DNA of 64,000 nucleotides from DATMNR01 sp963702765 (GTDB taxonomy: Bacteria > Chloroflexota > Ktedonobacteria > Ktedonobacterales > Ktedonobacteraceae): NCBI GenBank assembly GCA_963702765.1, contig CAVPEB010000015.1, forward strand, positions 34,065 to 98,064, in the 5' to 3' direction. This document shows, piece after piece, positions 28,887-39,530 of this stretch. Each line of letters begins with the position of its first letter. Position 1 is the stretch's first letter. Below the pieces are notes generated by a model that was not told the origin of the DNA, did not search any database, and saw only the letters and a program-made list of their open reading frames with translations. A program made the position numbers and the translations under genes.

Positions 28887-29205
28887 CAGCTCCCTGGCTA
28901 ATATGCGCTACTCCCCTGCTCTGGCGTGCCTCTGTACCCCTACTTGCACCCTGGTTATCCGCCCAGATAACGTTTCCTAATCAGCAGCACATCCGCTCAA
29001 CTCGATGTGTCGTTGACATTTCCGTAACGCTCCCCAGTAATTCTACCAGGGTATCCACGCAATCGGTGCCTTCTCAGCCTGCCAAGACCAGTAGTACAGT
29101 CAGGTGATTTTACAGATGTGCGGCAGGCCTGAGCTGGATAGACTATGAGCAAAAGGTTGAAAACACGAAACAACGTTCGTTTCCAGTTGATGGAAGGAGA
29201 CCGAC
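28887..29205. other. Intergenic stretch, no gene recognised
   Basis: About 320 bp with no coding signal. It must hold the promoter for the small membrane protein at 29206, but no clear -35/-10 pair is seen. Confidence 0.4.
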
Positions 29206-29406
29206 ATGAACAGCATAATGAATCATCGGAGTGTTATTGTCAGTACAGTCGTAATAGGTGTAGCGCTTCTCTGCATAGCGCTTTTCGTGGGCGTCCTTCT
29301 GATACATGAAGGCATGAATGGAGCTCATCTCGTCAGGCATGGCATCATGATTATCCAGCCCCACCGCATAGTTATGGGCATCCTCCCGCCTTGCTGTTTT
29401 GAATAA
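29206..29406 (+). CDS. Small single-TM membrane protein
   Basis: 66 residues; ATG preceded by GGAAGGAG at good spacing, the main evidence that it is real. One hydrophobic helix at about residues 9-32 (VIVSTVVIGVALLCIALFVGVLLIHEG), then a short basic, His-rich tail ending in two cysteines. No family recognised. It precedes the EcsC-like gene by 42 bp in the same direction and both lie between the inverted 107-bp elements, so they may be a unit. Confidence 0.45.
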   Translation: MNSIMNHRSVIVSTVVIGVALLCIALFVGVLLIHEGMNGAHLVRHGIMIIQPHRIVMGILPPCCFE

Positions 29407-29448
29407 TGGAAGCCATAGGGTATTACCTGAAAGTAGAGGGAAATTCAC

Positions 29449-30420
29449 ATGACCGAGATTGCAAGCACACAGCTGATTATAGAAGCTTTTACGCTCTTGT
29501 CTGATGGTTCGAGAGCAGCCGCCTCCAAAGCAAAACAAAACTACAGGAGTGTTGATGAGTGGCGTACTTCTCAAGGATGGCAGACAGCAATTGCTGGAGC
29601 TGGAGCAAGTATCATTCCAGGGATACATCTGGCTGCGGGCGTTGCGGAAACAGGCTATCTGCTCTATAAGATGGCCTGGTGCGCCTGGGGGATCGGCGGA
29701 TTGCGGAATTGTGAGGTGGAAGGCAAAGACGATCTTCAATATATCATGGGGCTGTGGTCACATGCCATTTCCGAGAGCCAGATTTGAGAGATGTTCGATC
29801 TATGCCGAAAGGCGGCAATTCTGAAGGAAGCCTGCGAAAACAATGCCCAGATAAAAAGGGCTTTAGTGAGTGGAGCGACAGTCGGACAGGTGACCGCAAC
29901 AGTAAGCACCGCTGGCATTCCAGTGACACTGGCCGCTTTGAGCCAGGTCGCAGTTGGCAGTACTACATTTGGACAAATCGTTGCCGCTACCTCACAGGCT
30001 ATTCCTCATGTTGCTGCAATGGCAATTATGGGGACACCCCACGCTGTCTCCGTTGTAACCAGTAAAGGGATAGCGAAAGTGGCAGTGATGGCCGCTTTAG
30101 AGATGGCTCCAGAAGCAATCGCTCCACTAGCAGGCGTCTCATGGATTGCGAAGGATTTGATTGCGCATGAATTGGTTGCCCACCATTTTGCCTATCCACT
30201 CGGAGTTGCGATTTAACAGCACACTTCTGCCTTTATTAGCAAGGTTGCTCAAAAGGTAGCTGCCAAAATCACTAAGAAGGCGGCAAGCAAATTTGTTGTA
30301 GGATTTGTACCGTTTGTGGGGGCACTGGCCGTTGCTGGGATTAATGCCTGGATTCTGCAAGGGTTTGCTGATAGCGCGGATCTCGACCATCGCCTCAAAG
30401 CAGAGGCTGCGCAGAATTAG
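29449..30420 (+). pseudogene. EcsC-like membrane-associated protein with two in-frame stops
   Basis: One continuous frame of 324 codons is cut twice: TGA at 29785-29787 (after ISESQI, before EMFDLCRKA) and TAA at 30214-30216 (after PLGVAI, before QHTSAFISK). It ends at TAG 30418-30420. The sequence is Ala/Gly/Val-rich: AIAGAGASIIPGIHLAAGVAETGYLLYKMAW, then helices around VTLAALSQVAVG and VSVVTSKGIAKVAVMAAL. The last part, KFVVGFVPFVGALAVAGINAWILQGFADSA, matches the C-terminal pattern of EcsC-family proteins (VPxVGAxxGxGINA). EcsC proteins are associated with exporters or with hydrolase/phage-exclusion loci, but no firm role can be given. Both stops follow an ATT codon, as in three other interrupted genes here. 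The frame otherwise codes well, so the gene is either freshly dead or mis-sequenced. Confidence 0.6.
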
Positions 30421-30427
30421 GTGATGA

Positions 30428-30532
30428 AGAAACTGTCTGAAAAAGGTTGCTCAAGCAAAAGATAAAAGTGCTTAGCAAGCCACTTGCCACGAGGCAGCAC
30501 AACGGCTTCACGACCTTTTTCAGACAGTTTCT
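30428..30532 (-). repeat. 107-bp MITE-like element, right (inverted) copy
   Basis: Reverse complement of 25043-25149 with a few differences; inverted ends AGAAACTGTCTGAAAAAGGT and its complement. Starts 8 bp after the EcsC-like gene. Confidence 0.75.
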
Positions 30533-30974
30533 CAGATAATCGGCCTTTTTTTGCAGCAGTTGGAAATGGCTGGTAGGACTCCTTCATGATAGAGTTGGCG
30601 AATTGTTGCAAGCCAGATGGCTGACACTTGTTGAGCGGCAGCAACCAGCTTGGTGAAGCGAGAGGTTGGTGTAGTTGCATGGTTCGTCTTGCCATCCTCT
30701 CACGAGCGTGAAGCACGTTCTTGGCTCTAGCAGTCAGAACAAGGTCTCAGGCCACTTTCATTTTTGCAGTTCAAGAACGGGACGGAGTTCGTTCCCACAA
30801 GGAGTGAAGGTCTTTTGCAATTGATACATGGGGGGACAGCTTTGACAGAACAGAAGAATGAGTCCGGGTCTCTGAATGATGTGTAGACAGACAATGAGAA
30901 CATTGCATATTCCATCAACTCCTGCTCCATTATGCCTTGCTCTTTACCTTGATCCTCGTTTTACCCTCGCTGCC
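30533..30974. other. Intergenic stretch, no gene recognised
   Basis: About 440 bp between the inverted element and the sigma-like gene. A few short frames on both strands have no ribosome binding site and no recognisable family. The stretch around 30590-30720 looks like eroded mobile-element sequence, but nothing can be named. Confidence 0.4.
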
Positions 30975-31736
30975 TCAAACTCGTTCGCTTAGCCGCCAGC
31001 GCAGGTGATCCGCATTGCGGAGCATTCGCTCCATGATGGTGCGCCGCAAACGATAAATTTCTTGTACGTCACTCCACTCTTGCGGACAGAAACGCATTAT
31101 CTCACTGGGACCCAGGCCACAGTGAAAGAGGAAGTAGGCTACTCGCTGTTCACGCGGATTGGCAAGGAGCAATTGTTGGCTTTCCCAGACCTCATCGTTC
31201 TCAGTGCTGTCTTCCACGAGTGGCTCCCCTGGCTCTCCTGGTCGCGCATTTGCCCGCAGCATATCAAGGATGGTTCCGTTCAAACTCGCACGAAGATACT
31301 GCAACGCAGCGGCAAGCGCACTGAATTCCACCTGTTGATTGAAGGCAGTCGCCTGCCAGAAACGCTCAAAGGTCAGCACTACATAGTACTCATCGCTCTC
31401 CAGTCGACACGCCACCTCTCGCTTAGGATGACGTCGCAGCCATCCTCGCACCATGCCACTGAAGCAGTGTTGCACCCACGCCCAGGCTTCCTGATTATCC
31501 TGGAAAGTGGCACGACGTAACAACTCAAGGCCATATATATCGACGCATGGCTCACCCCGGCGATACTTGCCGAGTTCCCTCAAGCACTGTGCTGCAAGTT
31601 CTGGGAGACTCATCTCACAGCACACGTGGTGTGACAGACAGGAGACAGGAGAGAACCTCTCGGCAGGGATACCTGCTACAATAGTGGATGGTTCTCCGTC
31701 CTCCACACAGGCAATATCCATTCGATCATAGACCAT
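30975..31736 (-). CDS. Sigma-70-like protein
   Basis: 253 residues; ATG with GAGAGGAG upstream. A conserved N-terminal half (SLPELAAQCLRELGKYRRGE, GLELLRRA) leads to a region-2-like block: AWAWVQHCFSGMVRGWLRRHP, then YYVVLTFERFWQA and a helix ending GTILDMLRANARPGEPGEP. The C-terminal block, REQRVAYFLFHCGLGPSEIMRFCPQEWSDVQEIYRLRRTI, looks like a region-4 helix-turn-helix. This is the layout of sigma-70-like proteins annotated in Ktedonobacteria; whether it binds RNA polymerase is unknown. A paralogue is at 46632-47485. Two small hypothetical genes lie upstream on the same strand and probably share its transcript. Confidence 0.65.
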   Translation of the reverse strand: MVYDRMDIACVEDGEPSTIVAGIPAERFSPVSCLSHHVCCEMSLPELAAQCLRELGKYRRGEPCVDIYGLELLRRATFQDNQEAWAWVQHCFSGMVRGWLRRHPKREVACRLESDEYYVVLTFERFWQATAFNQQVEFSALAAALQYLRASLNGTILDMLRANARPGEPGEPLVEDSTENDEVWESQQLLLANPREQRVAYFLFHCGLGPSEIMRFCPQEWSDVQEIYRLRRTIMERMLRNADHLRWRLSERV

Positions 31737-31835
31737 CGTTATGCTCCTCTCACAGCGACTGCTGCTTATTCCAGTATAATGGACTCAATTCATATGCTTT
31801 CCAGGCCAGTTATTGGCAAGACATAAGCAAAGTTT

Positions 31836-32390
31836 TCACAGGTTCGACCTCTCGTGGTAATCCCCACGGTGTACACTAGTAAGCAGTCTCATCCAGGAGA
31901 GAACTTGTGGCATTGTGGGAGGTAAGGCAAAGGCGTAGGGGACATCGTGATCGCCTCCTGCACCCAGTTCTACCTCTAATCGCCTCCTATCCAGCGAACT
32001 CATGGTACTCTCAAACAGGATGCCTGCTGCCTTGCTGCTCTCGTTCAACCGTGCGTTGGTGGTGACAGCGATGGATACCCTCACCTTGTTCTCCCGTACC
32101 TCATGTTCCCGACGCTCTGGCGTATACCCTATCACTTGTGTTGAACGCAGCATTCTCTCCTGGAGAAATTGTGTTGCCGTGACCGAATTTGACCCAAGTC
32201 CTGTGTTCTCTTGCGCGAACTGCTCCTTCAGACCCTCCTGTGAGGAGGACGAGAACACCCGCAAATGATCTTGCGGAAGAGCCTGATGGAGCCGAAGAAA
32301 CTGAAACAAGGTATCCAGTGAACTAAGCACCGTTGATTTCCACTGCCAGAGAGGTGACGGTTCCATCTGAATAGCTACACGGTAATACAT
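31836..32390 (-). CDS. Hypothetical protein of a Ktedonobacteria-type family
   Basis: 184 residues, soluble, no signal peptide. It begins MYYRVAIQMEPSPLWQWKST and contains LDTLFQFLRLHQALP, a basic/acidic middle, MSSLDRRRLEVELGAGGDHD and VPYAFALPPTMPQVLSWMRLL near the end. I associate this layout with hypothetical proteins that recur in Ktedonobacter-type genomes next to sigma-like genes; no function is known. It sits between the 80-residue gene (21 bp away) and the sigma-like gene (99 bp away), all on the minus strand. Confidence 0.6.
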   Translation of the reverse strand: MYYRVAIQMEPSPLWQWKSTVLSSLDTLFQFLRLHQALPQDHLRVFSSSSQEGLKEQFAQENTGLGSNSVTATQFLQERMLRSTQVIGYTPERREHEVRENKVRVSIAVTTNARLNESSKAAGILFESTMSSLDRRRLEVELGAGGDHDVPYAFALPPTMPQVLSWMRLLTSVHRGDYHERSNL

Positions 32391-32411
32391 ACTCTATTTC
32401 CTTCCGTACTC

Positions 32412-32654
32412 TCAATGCATTTCCCTAAAGCGAGGAATGTCACTTTGTTCACGACTGGGTATCAGACGGATACCCAGTGCCATCAAGAATGTCCCCAGTC
32501 TTACGGACATGTGTCGCATCCAATGGGATGAGTGCCCCGGTAACCCTCCTAGCATCTGCTCATGTTCCGCCTCGCGCTGTAACTGTTGACGATGCGCAAA
32601 CACCATCTTCTCCAGGGTATATGGATTCGGGAACGATGATATTTCTCCTTCCAA
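32412..32654 (-). CDS. Small hypothetical protein, first of the sigma-like gene set
   Basis: Up to 80 residues with a TTG start at 32654 (EGEISSFPNPYTLEKMVFAHRQQLQ); an internal ATG at residue 17 is an alternative, and the start is not settled. The middle is a charged helix (RQQLQREAEHEQMLGG). The end has a weakly hydrophobic helix (RLGTFLMALGIRLIPS). Close linkage (21 bp) to the next gene suggests an operon. No family recognised. Confidence 0.5.
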   Translation of the reverse strand: MEGEISSFPNPYTLEKMVFAHRQQLQREAEHEQMLGGLPGHSSHWMRHMSVRLGTFLMALGIRLIPSREQSDIPRFREMH

Positions 32655-32902
32655 CGCACCTCGCGTGAGATGCTTAATATTCTCAGCTCAACTTATGAAC
32701 TACTGCTTTGAATTTACCTGGGAAGAGGCGAAAACGCATCGTTACAATCGGCTAAATTACGAACATCATGTCAAGAAGCTTCTGAGCATCAGGGAGTTAG
32801 AATTAACTAGTCGGTTTGCTGAGAGAAGTCAAAGGAAGTGAATCAAGAGGCGAATAGGATAACAGCAGACACGAAGTTGGAAGCCGTTTACAAAGATGGT
32901 CT

Positions 32903-35900
32903 TTACACCAACTGGTGCTCAAAGGCATACCGCGTGGCAGCGCTGCGAGAGGAGACACCCAGCTTGCTATAAATGGTACGCAGATGCGCGTGAATGGTGT
33001 GCAGACTCAACACCAGTTGCTCGGCGATCTGTGCGTCAGTCAATCCTGTTGCGAGTAAGCGCAGTACCTCGAGCTCACGCATGGTCAGGTCACCAGGATA
33101 GGTTGATGTGATTGAAGCTTTTGCTGTATCTGGGACAGATTTTGCAATGGAGAGTGGCTCGTGCGTAAAGTCTTGTTCCTGCACAGCGAGAGCCTGCTCT
33201 ATGGTCATCTCCTTCCCTCTCGCCCAGGCAGCCTGGAACGGCTTTTCGCCCAGTTGCACGCGCACACTTTCTACAGCGCGTTGGTAGTCTTTATAGAGGG
33301 CTGGATCGATTGCTTGCCCCAGGTTATACCAAGTCTCGCTGCCCCAAAGAGATGTCCAGCTGTCCAGGTTCTCCCTCGACCGCCGAACCCGGGCTAATCC
33401 TGCAAGGCTCCACGCTACCTTTACTTTGCTCCCTGCTTTCCTGGCAAGCGATAAACCATCGGTGTAGAGTGCCTTGGCCTGCTGAGGATCTCCGAGATAC
33501 AGTTTGGCATCCCCAAGATGTCTAGCAAATCAGCAACGTTATACTTACTCCCTAGCTCTTGATAGAGATGGAGACTTTCTTCAAGCAGTGCTACTGCCTT
33601 GAGGGTGTGCCCCTGGGCAAGGTATTTTGACCTAATTCACTCAGTCCACGTGCAATACCCGATGTATTCCCCAATTCTCTGGCCAGTACCAGACCCTCCT
33701 GATCAAATCCCGCTGCTTGTTCATGCTCTTCCTGCAATGACGCATTCCATGCAAGGAGATACAGAGCGTCGATCATACCAGACTTGTCACCCAGTTCACT
33801 GGCGAAGGCCAGGCACTCCTGCACTAGAGCTGTGTTCGTTCAGACTTGCCTGGAAAGCTGTAGTTTGTCAAATCATTCAGTGTGGAATCATCTCTCGTTT
33901 ATCTCCAACCTTTTGAAGAGTGCTGCGCTCTCACTCAGAAGGGGAAGTGCCCTGTCTGACGCATCCTGGAGACTGAAATACTATTTCTCATGTTGAAATG
34001 TAGAAAGCGACGTTCAGTTATCTGCTTGCCTCACGTGCGAACACAGACTTTCATTCAGCAGCGTGCTGTTGAAGACAGCTCAATTTTGCAGGTCTAATCC
34101 CAGCATGGCGAGTGACTCGGCGAAACCACACTTATCTCCCAATTTCCGATAGATAGCAATCTATCTTCAAGCAGAGCACGCCCCGCGAGCATTCTCCCAG
34201 CGAGAGAGCGAGTCTTCCAGCGCCGCAGAATGCTTTTGCGCTCACTGCTGTCCTCTCGATCTCTTGCGATAGCGCTAGTCCTTCTTTGAGCCAACGCAGT
34301 CCCTCGTCCAAAGGCCTCGTATGTACGAGAACCGCCAGAGCTATCCGCAGCAGCGTAGGGCTAGCTCATCTTCGTGCTCAAATAATCAGGCCAGTGCTGC
34401 CGCAGGCTCTCCTGCTCTCGGTGTAAACGTTCCAGCCACACCACTTGCTGCACACCCCTGAGATGTGGTTCTGCTTCCTCCGCAAGCGCGAGATAATAGA
34501 GGGCGTGTGCTCGTTGGCTCACTCGCGCCCTTCATTCTCACGCAGGCATTCGAGTCCATACACCGAATGGTTCCTAGCATCGTGAGGCGGGTGCCTTTCT
34601 TCCTGCTCGGCCTGCTGTAGAAAGCTTTTGTCCATCAGGGAGGCCACGCCATCCAACACACTATCGTTTTATTGCCATCATCAAGAGCAGTGAAATCGCT
34701 TCTATTGCTTCTAGGGATAGCTGCCAACGAAAACGGAGAGATGCCGGTAGAACTGTCGCTCTTGGGCATCAAAGAGGTGATAGCTCCACTCAATGAGATT
34801 GAGCAGCGTCTGTTGCCGCGCTGGCACGTTCGTGCTCCTCTCGTTTACACCGCCAAACTTTGACCCAGCCGGGCGAGGAGCGCCTGAGGGGACAACAGTT
34901 TGATGCGGGCTGCAGCCAACTCGATTGCCAGCGCAGTCCGTCCAATCGAATACAGATCTCTGCAACAGCGGGAGCGTTTGCTTCAGTCACACGAAATTGG
35001 GTTTGATCGCCGTGAACGCTGGTTGAAGAGCGCCACTGCCTCATACTGAGACAGTGTTGCAGGTCAGGCAAGTGTCGGGACTGGACTGCCAGAGGAGGGA
35101 CAGGAAAGTCTTGCTGTCCTTGGAGATGCAACGTCATCCGGCCGGACCATTACTTTAATATTTGGGCAGGCTGCGAGAAGATCTGCCACATCCATGGCTG
35201 CATCGACGACCTGCTCAAAGTTGTCCAGCAGCAGTAAGAGGTGTTTCCAATGCAGTGTTGCTTTCAGCTGGTTGAGCAGGGATTGCCCTGCTATCTCTTT
35301 GACGTCGAGTGTCTGAGCTATCGTGAGCACGACTAGGTGAGGATCGCTGATGGGAGCCAGGTTCACAAAATACACCCCATCGGCGAAGAGGTCAATGAGT
35401 TCCGCAGCTACTTGCAAACCGAGGCGGGTTTCGCCCGTGCCACCGGGTCCGGTCAGGGTGAGCAACCGTACCTCTTAGTTGCAAGAGGTGTAACAAGGCC
35501 GCCACTTCCTTCTCGCGTCCGATCAGCGAAGGGGTTGGACTGGCAAGTTGTTGGGACGGCTAGAGAGTGTCTTGAGGGGTGGAAAACCAGTAGGTAAGCC
35601 CTCACGGACAAGTTGGTAGAGGTGGCTGGGCTGCTCTAAATCCCTGAGGGGATGGACTCCCAGGTCATAGAGGCTCACTGCGTCTGGCAGATCATGTCGA
35701 CCAGATCGCAAGTTGTCTGGGAGAGCAAGATTGGCCACCGTGCCCAGCGCTCATGATACGAGCGGCACGGTGCACATCCAGGCCTACATAGCCTTCGGTA
35801 GTCAGTCGTGGCTCACCAAAATGCAAACCTATGCGTACACGTACGGTCACCCAACTGGCCAGGCAGGCGGGCCATAATACGTTGCATATCCACTACGGCG

Positions 35901-36170
35901 CAGACAGCATCGGTAGCTCGAGCGAAGGCCACAAAGACGGCATCCCTTTGCGTGTCCACTTCAAAGCCGTCGATCGCAGGAAGGCAGTACAAGGAGTCGG
36001 CGGTACGTTGCTCACGTTTCAGCATAGCGCTCGCCCAACTGCTGGAGCAGACGCGTAGACCCCTCGACGTCGGTGAAGAGTAATGTGACGGTTCCTGTCG
36101 GCAAGTCACGTGTATTGATTATCTTTTGCCCAACTTCGTTGGGAGACGCGAAAGGAGAACTCTCAGCCAT
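32903..36170 (-). pseudogene. Cyclase / NB-ARC / TPR / LuxR regulator, heavily degraded (array copy 3)
   Basis: Last and most decayed member of the tandem array. Start ATG at 36168-36170 (MAESSPFASPNEVGQ). Recognisable pieces in order: cyclase start TGTVTLLFTDVEGST (36100); VDTQRDAVFVAFARATDA; LPVQ and a P-loop GPGGTGETRL whose lysine is now Glu (35440); LLLLLDNFEQVV; ARLDGL; QRTSAI-type fragments of the TPR region; and an intact LuxR end with LTMRELEVLRLLATGL and LSLHTIHAHLRTIYSKLG (33100-32906). At least ten frame changes and several missing stretches lie between them. The Walker A Lys-to-Glu change shows that the decay is not only indels. No function is expected, though the 3' HTH could be read as a stand-alone 120-residue frame. 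Confidence 0.85.
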
Positions 36171-36262
36171 CGGATCTTCCTCGATGAGGTAGCACACAAT
36201 ACGCAAGGAGTCATGCACACTGTAAAGTGTACCATGTCATTCGATTTGCTGTCGATGCTGTT

Positions 36263-39200
36263 TCAGCACACCAACTGGTGCTCAAAAGCATAGCGTGTGG
36301 CGGCGCTTCGCGAGGAGACACCCAGTTTGCTGTAAATGGTACGCAGGTGCGCGTGAATGGTGTGCAAACTCAACACCAGTTGCTCAGCGATCTGTGCGTC
36401 AGTAAAATGCTTGTGCCAGCAGGCGCAGAGCTTCAACTCACGGGTGGTCAACCCATCGGGATAGGTGGCTGCGGGCCTGGAGGATGAAGTTGGCGTGGGA
36501 AGTAGCGACTGGCCCTCGGCGGCAAGAGCCTGTTCTGGCGTCATTATGCGTCCCTCGGCCCATGTAGCGGCGAAGGCTTGCTCGCCAAGCTTGGCGCGTG
36601 TAGCAGCAACCGAACGCTCATACTCGGCACGAAAGACAGGTGAAATGGGAATACCCATGGTATCGCGCAAAGCCTCAGCGGCGCCCCAGAGCCGTGCTGC
36701 CCACGTTGGGTCTCCTTGCACTGCTACCCCACGTTCACAATCCTTCCAGGTAGATGGCAATGCTCAGGTTGTCACCCACTTCTCTCCCCATAGCCAGACT
36801 CTCCTCATAGAAGGCACGTGCTGCTACGTAATCGCCCTCGAGAGTACTGCTCCACTCTTCCTAAAATGGAGAGCAATTCGGCTATACCATGCCTGTACCC
36901 TATCTCCCTCGAGAGCGCCATACTCTCTTCCAGCAGCAAGCGTGCTTTGACTGTGTCGCCTTGCTGGAGGAACGATTCGCCCAAGTAACGGAGAGCTAAG
37001 ACAATACCATCATCCTTATGTCCCATCTCCCTCAGAGAGTAAGACTCTCCTCGAGCAGAGTGTGTACTTTGGCCGGATCACCTTCGGATCTAAAGAGTAT
37101 ATCTGCCAAACCAAGGCGCGAAAAGGCCATGCCCTCGATGTTCCCCAACTCTTCGAAGAGTGCCAGGGCCTCCTCTTTGAGCGAGATGGCTCTAGCGTAC
37201 TCCCCTTGCTGGCTGACTATATTCGCTAAGTTGTTGAGTGCCGAGGCAGTACCCTCCTTGTCCTCTACAGCTCTGAAGAGCGCCAGGCTCTCCTCTGTAC
37301 GTGAGCATGCCACGACAAAGTTACACCTATTCCGGGCTATCATCCCCAATATACGGAGGGAAAGAGCAATACCTGCCGTGTCTCCCAGTTCCCTGCACCG
37401 TGCCAGGCACTCCTCGGACAGTGCTTCTGCCCGATCATTGTCGCTCCTGACAGAAGCCAGATGTGCTGCAGCCTTGAGAACTTTCATCTGAACCGGCCCC
37501 TCAACCCCCTTGCTTCCCGCGAGCGCCCGTTCCAGAAACGTCCCCCCCTCACTCCAATGGCTATGGTATTCCCAGAACCGCCGCGACCTTGTGATCTCCA
37601 TACTCTGTCCGGCTTCTCCTTGTTCTAGGAACCACCACAACGCTGCTCGCAGGTTGTCATGCTCCTGCTCTAACCGCTCTAACCACACCGCTTGCTCTTG
37701 GCCTGCGAGTTCCGGCTCCGCCTCCTCCGCAAGTCGCGGATAGTACTCGGCATGGGCGTCTCGGGTGACCTCCATCCCCCCGGATGCCTCGACCGCTTCC
37801 AGCCCGTATTCGCGGAGTGTCTCGAGCATCTCCACCCGTGGTTCACCCTGTACCTGTTCTCGCTGCAGCAGCAGACTCTTGTCAAGGAGCGAAGCCACAC
37901 CATCGAAGACGGATCCTGCTCCGTCTCCACCCCGCTGGACACGGCCTCGACCGCCTCCAGCGTGCACCCTCCAACGAAGATGGACAGCCGCTGGAAGAGC
38001 CGTTGTTCCTGGGTATGTAACGAGTCGTAGCTCCAGGCAATAGCGTTGCGCAACGTCTGTTGCCGCGCTGGAACATCCCGTGACGTGCTCGTCAAGAACG
38101 CCAAGCGCTGACTCAGCCGCGCGAGCAAGGCCTGAGGCGAGAGCAGTTTGATACGTGCTGCTGCTAGCTCAATGGCCAGTGGTAAGCCATCCAGCCGGGC
38201 ACACAACTCAGCGATCGCATGGGCATTGGCGTTCGTCATCTGGAAATCGGGCTTGACAGCCTGAGTCTGCTGGAGGAAGAGCGCGACTGCCGCATATTGC
38301 GAGAGGGCGCAAGATCGGGCAGATGCATGGGGTCGGGAAATGCCAGTGGTGGCACCGGGAACTCGTGCTCGGCTCGCACATGCAGCACCTCCCGGCTCGT
38401 CACCAGCACCTTGAGCTGTGGGCAGGCGGTGAGCAAGGCCGCTACCTGCTCTGCGGCGCTCACCACCTGCTCGAAGTTATCCAGCAGCAGCAGCATCTGC
38501 TGCTGTCGCAGTACCTCCTGCAGTCGTTCCAGGAGCGATTGGCCAATTCCTTCCCGGAGGATCAGCGTCTCCGCGATGGTAGGCACAACCAATGCAGGAT
38601 CGCTGATGGAGCCCGGTTAACGAAAAACACACCACTGGCGAACAAGTCGCTCAGGTCAGCAGCCACCTGCAATCCAAGGCGGGTTTTGCCCGTCCCACCG
38701 GGACCCGTCAGGGTAACGAGGCGCACACCCTCGCGACGCAGCAAACCCCCGATTACCGCCAATTCTTGCTCACGTCCAAGAAACGGTGTCGGTTGGACTG
38801 GCAGGTTGTTGAGACGGCAATCGAGCGTTTTGAGCGGTGGGAAGTCGGCAGGCAGGCCCACGATGACCAGTTGGTACAGATGAACTGGACGTAGTAAATC
38901 CTTGAGGCGGTGCTTTCCCAGATCTCTCAGGCTCACACCGAACGGCAGCTCATACTCAATCAGGTCGTGTGTTGTTTGAGACAGGAGTACCTGTCCACCA
39001 TGCACAGCACGCATGATCCGTGCAGCGTAGTGTACGTCCAGTCCAACATAGCCTTCACCAAGCAGGGATGGTTCGCCGGTATGCAGAACCATACGCACTC
39101 GCACTACGACGCCTTCGGGCCAGGAATGGGCGTCGAGGGCACGCTGGGCAGCCACTGTTGCCAGGAGAGCATCTCTGGCACGAACAAAAACGACGAAGAA

Positions 39201-39434
39201 ACCATCCCCCTGCGTATCGACCTCGTGACCATTATATTCTTTAAAAGTCGCGCGTAACAAACCGCGGTACTCGCTCAAGACATTGGAGTAGCGCTCGCCC
39301 AAGTGCTGGAGAAGGAGCGTAGATCCCTCGATATCATTGAAGAGCAGCGTGACGGTTCCCGTCGGCAGCTCACGTATTGTGGTACTCTTCTGCCCGGATT
39401 CTTTGGGAGACACGATTGGAGAGTCCTCAGCCAT
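36263..39434 (-). pseudogene. Cyclase / NB-ARC / TPR / LuxR regulator, moderately degraded (array copy 2)
   Basis: Start ATG at 39432-39434 (MAEDSPIVSPKESGQ), with GAGG eight bases upstream. Domains are all present but split over frames by at least six indels, near 38600, 38240, 37970, 37030, 36800 and 36420. Cyclase: TLLFNDIEGSTLLL and VDTQGDGFFVVF. ATPase: LGREQELA, P-loop GPGGTGKTRL, MLLLLDNFEQVV. Winged helix: QRLFQRLSIFVGG. TPR: EYHSHWSEGGTFLERALAG and many SLALF helices. LuxR: LTTRELKL, then LSLHTIHAHLRTIYSKLG ending at 36263. It is nearly identical to copy 1 over long stretches, so duplication was recent relative to the decay. The 93-bp spacers on both sides are similar, defining a repeat unit of about 3.2 kb. 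Confidence 0.88.
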
Positions 39435-39530
39435 CGGATCATCCTCGATAATGTAGCATACAATACACAAGGAGTCGCATTCAGTGTAAAGTGTACCATG
39501 CCATTCAATATGCTGTCGATGCTGCGGTCT

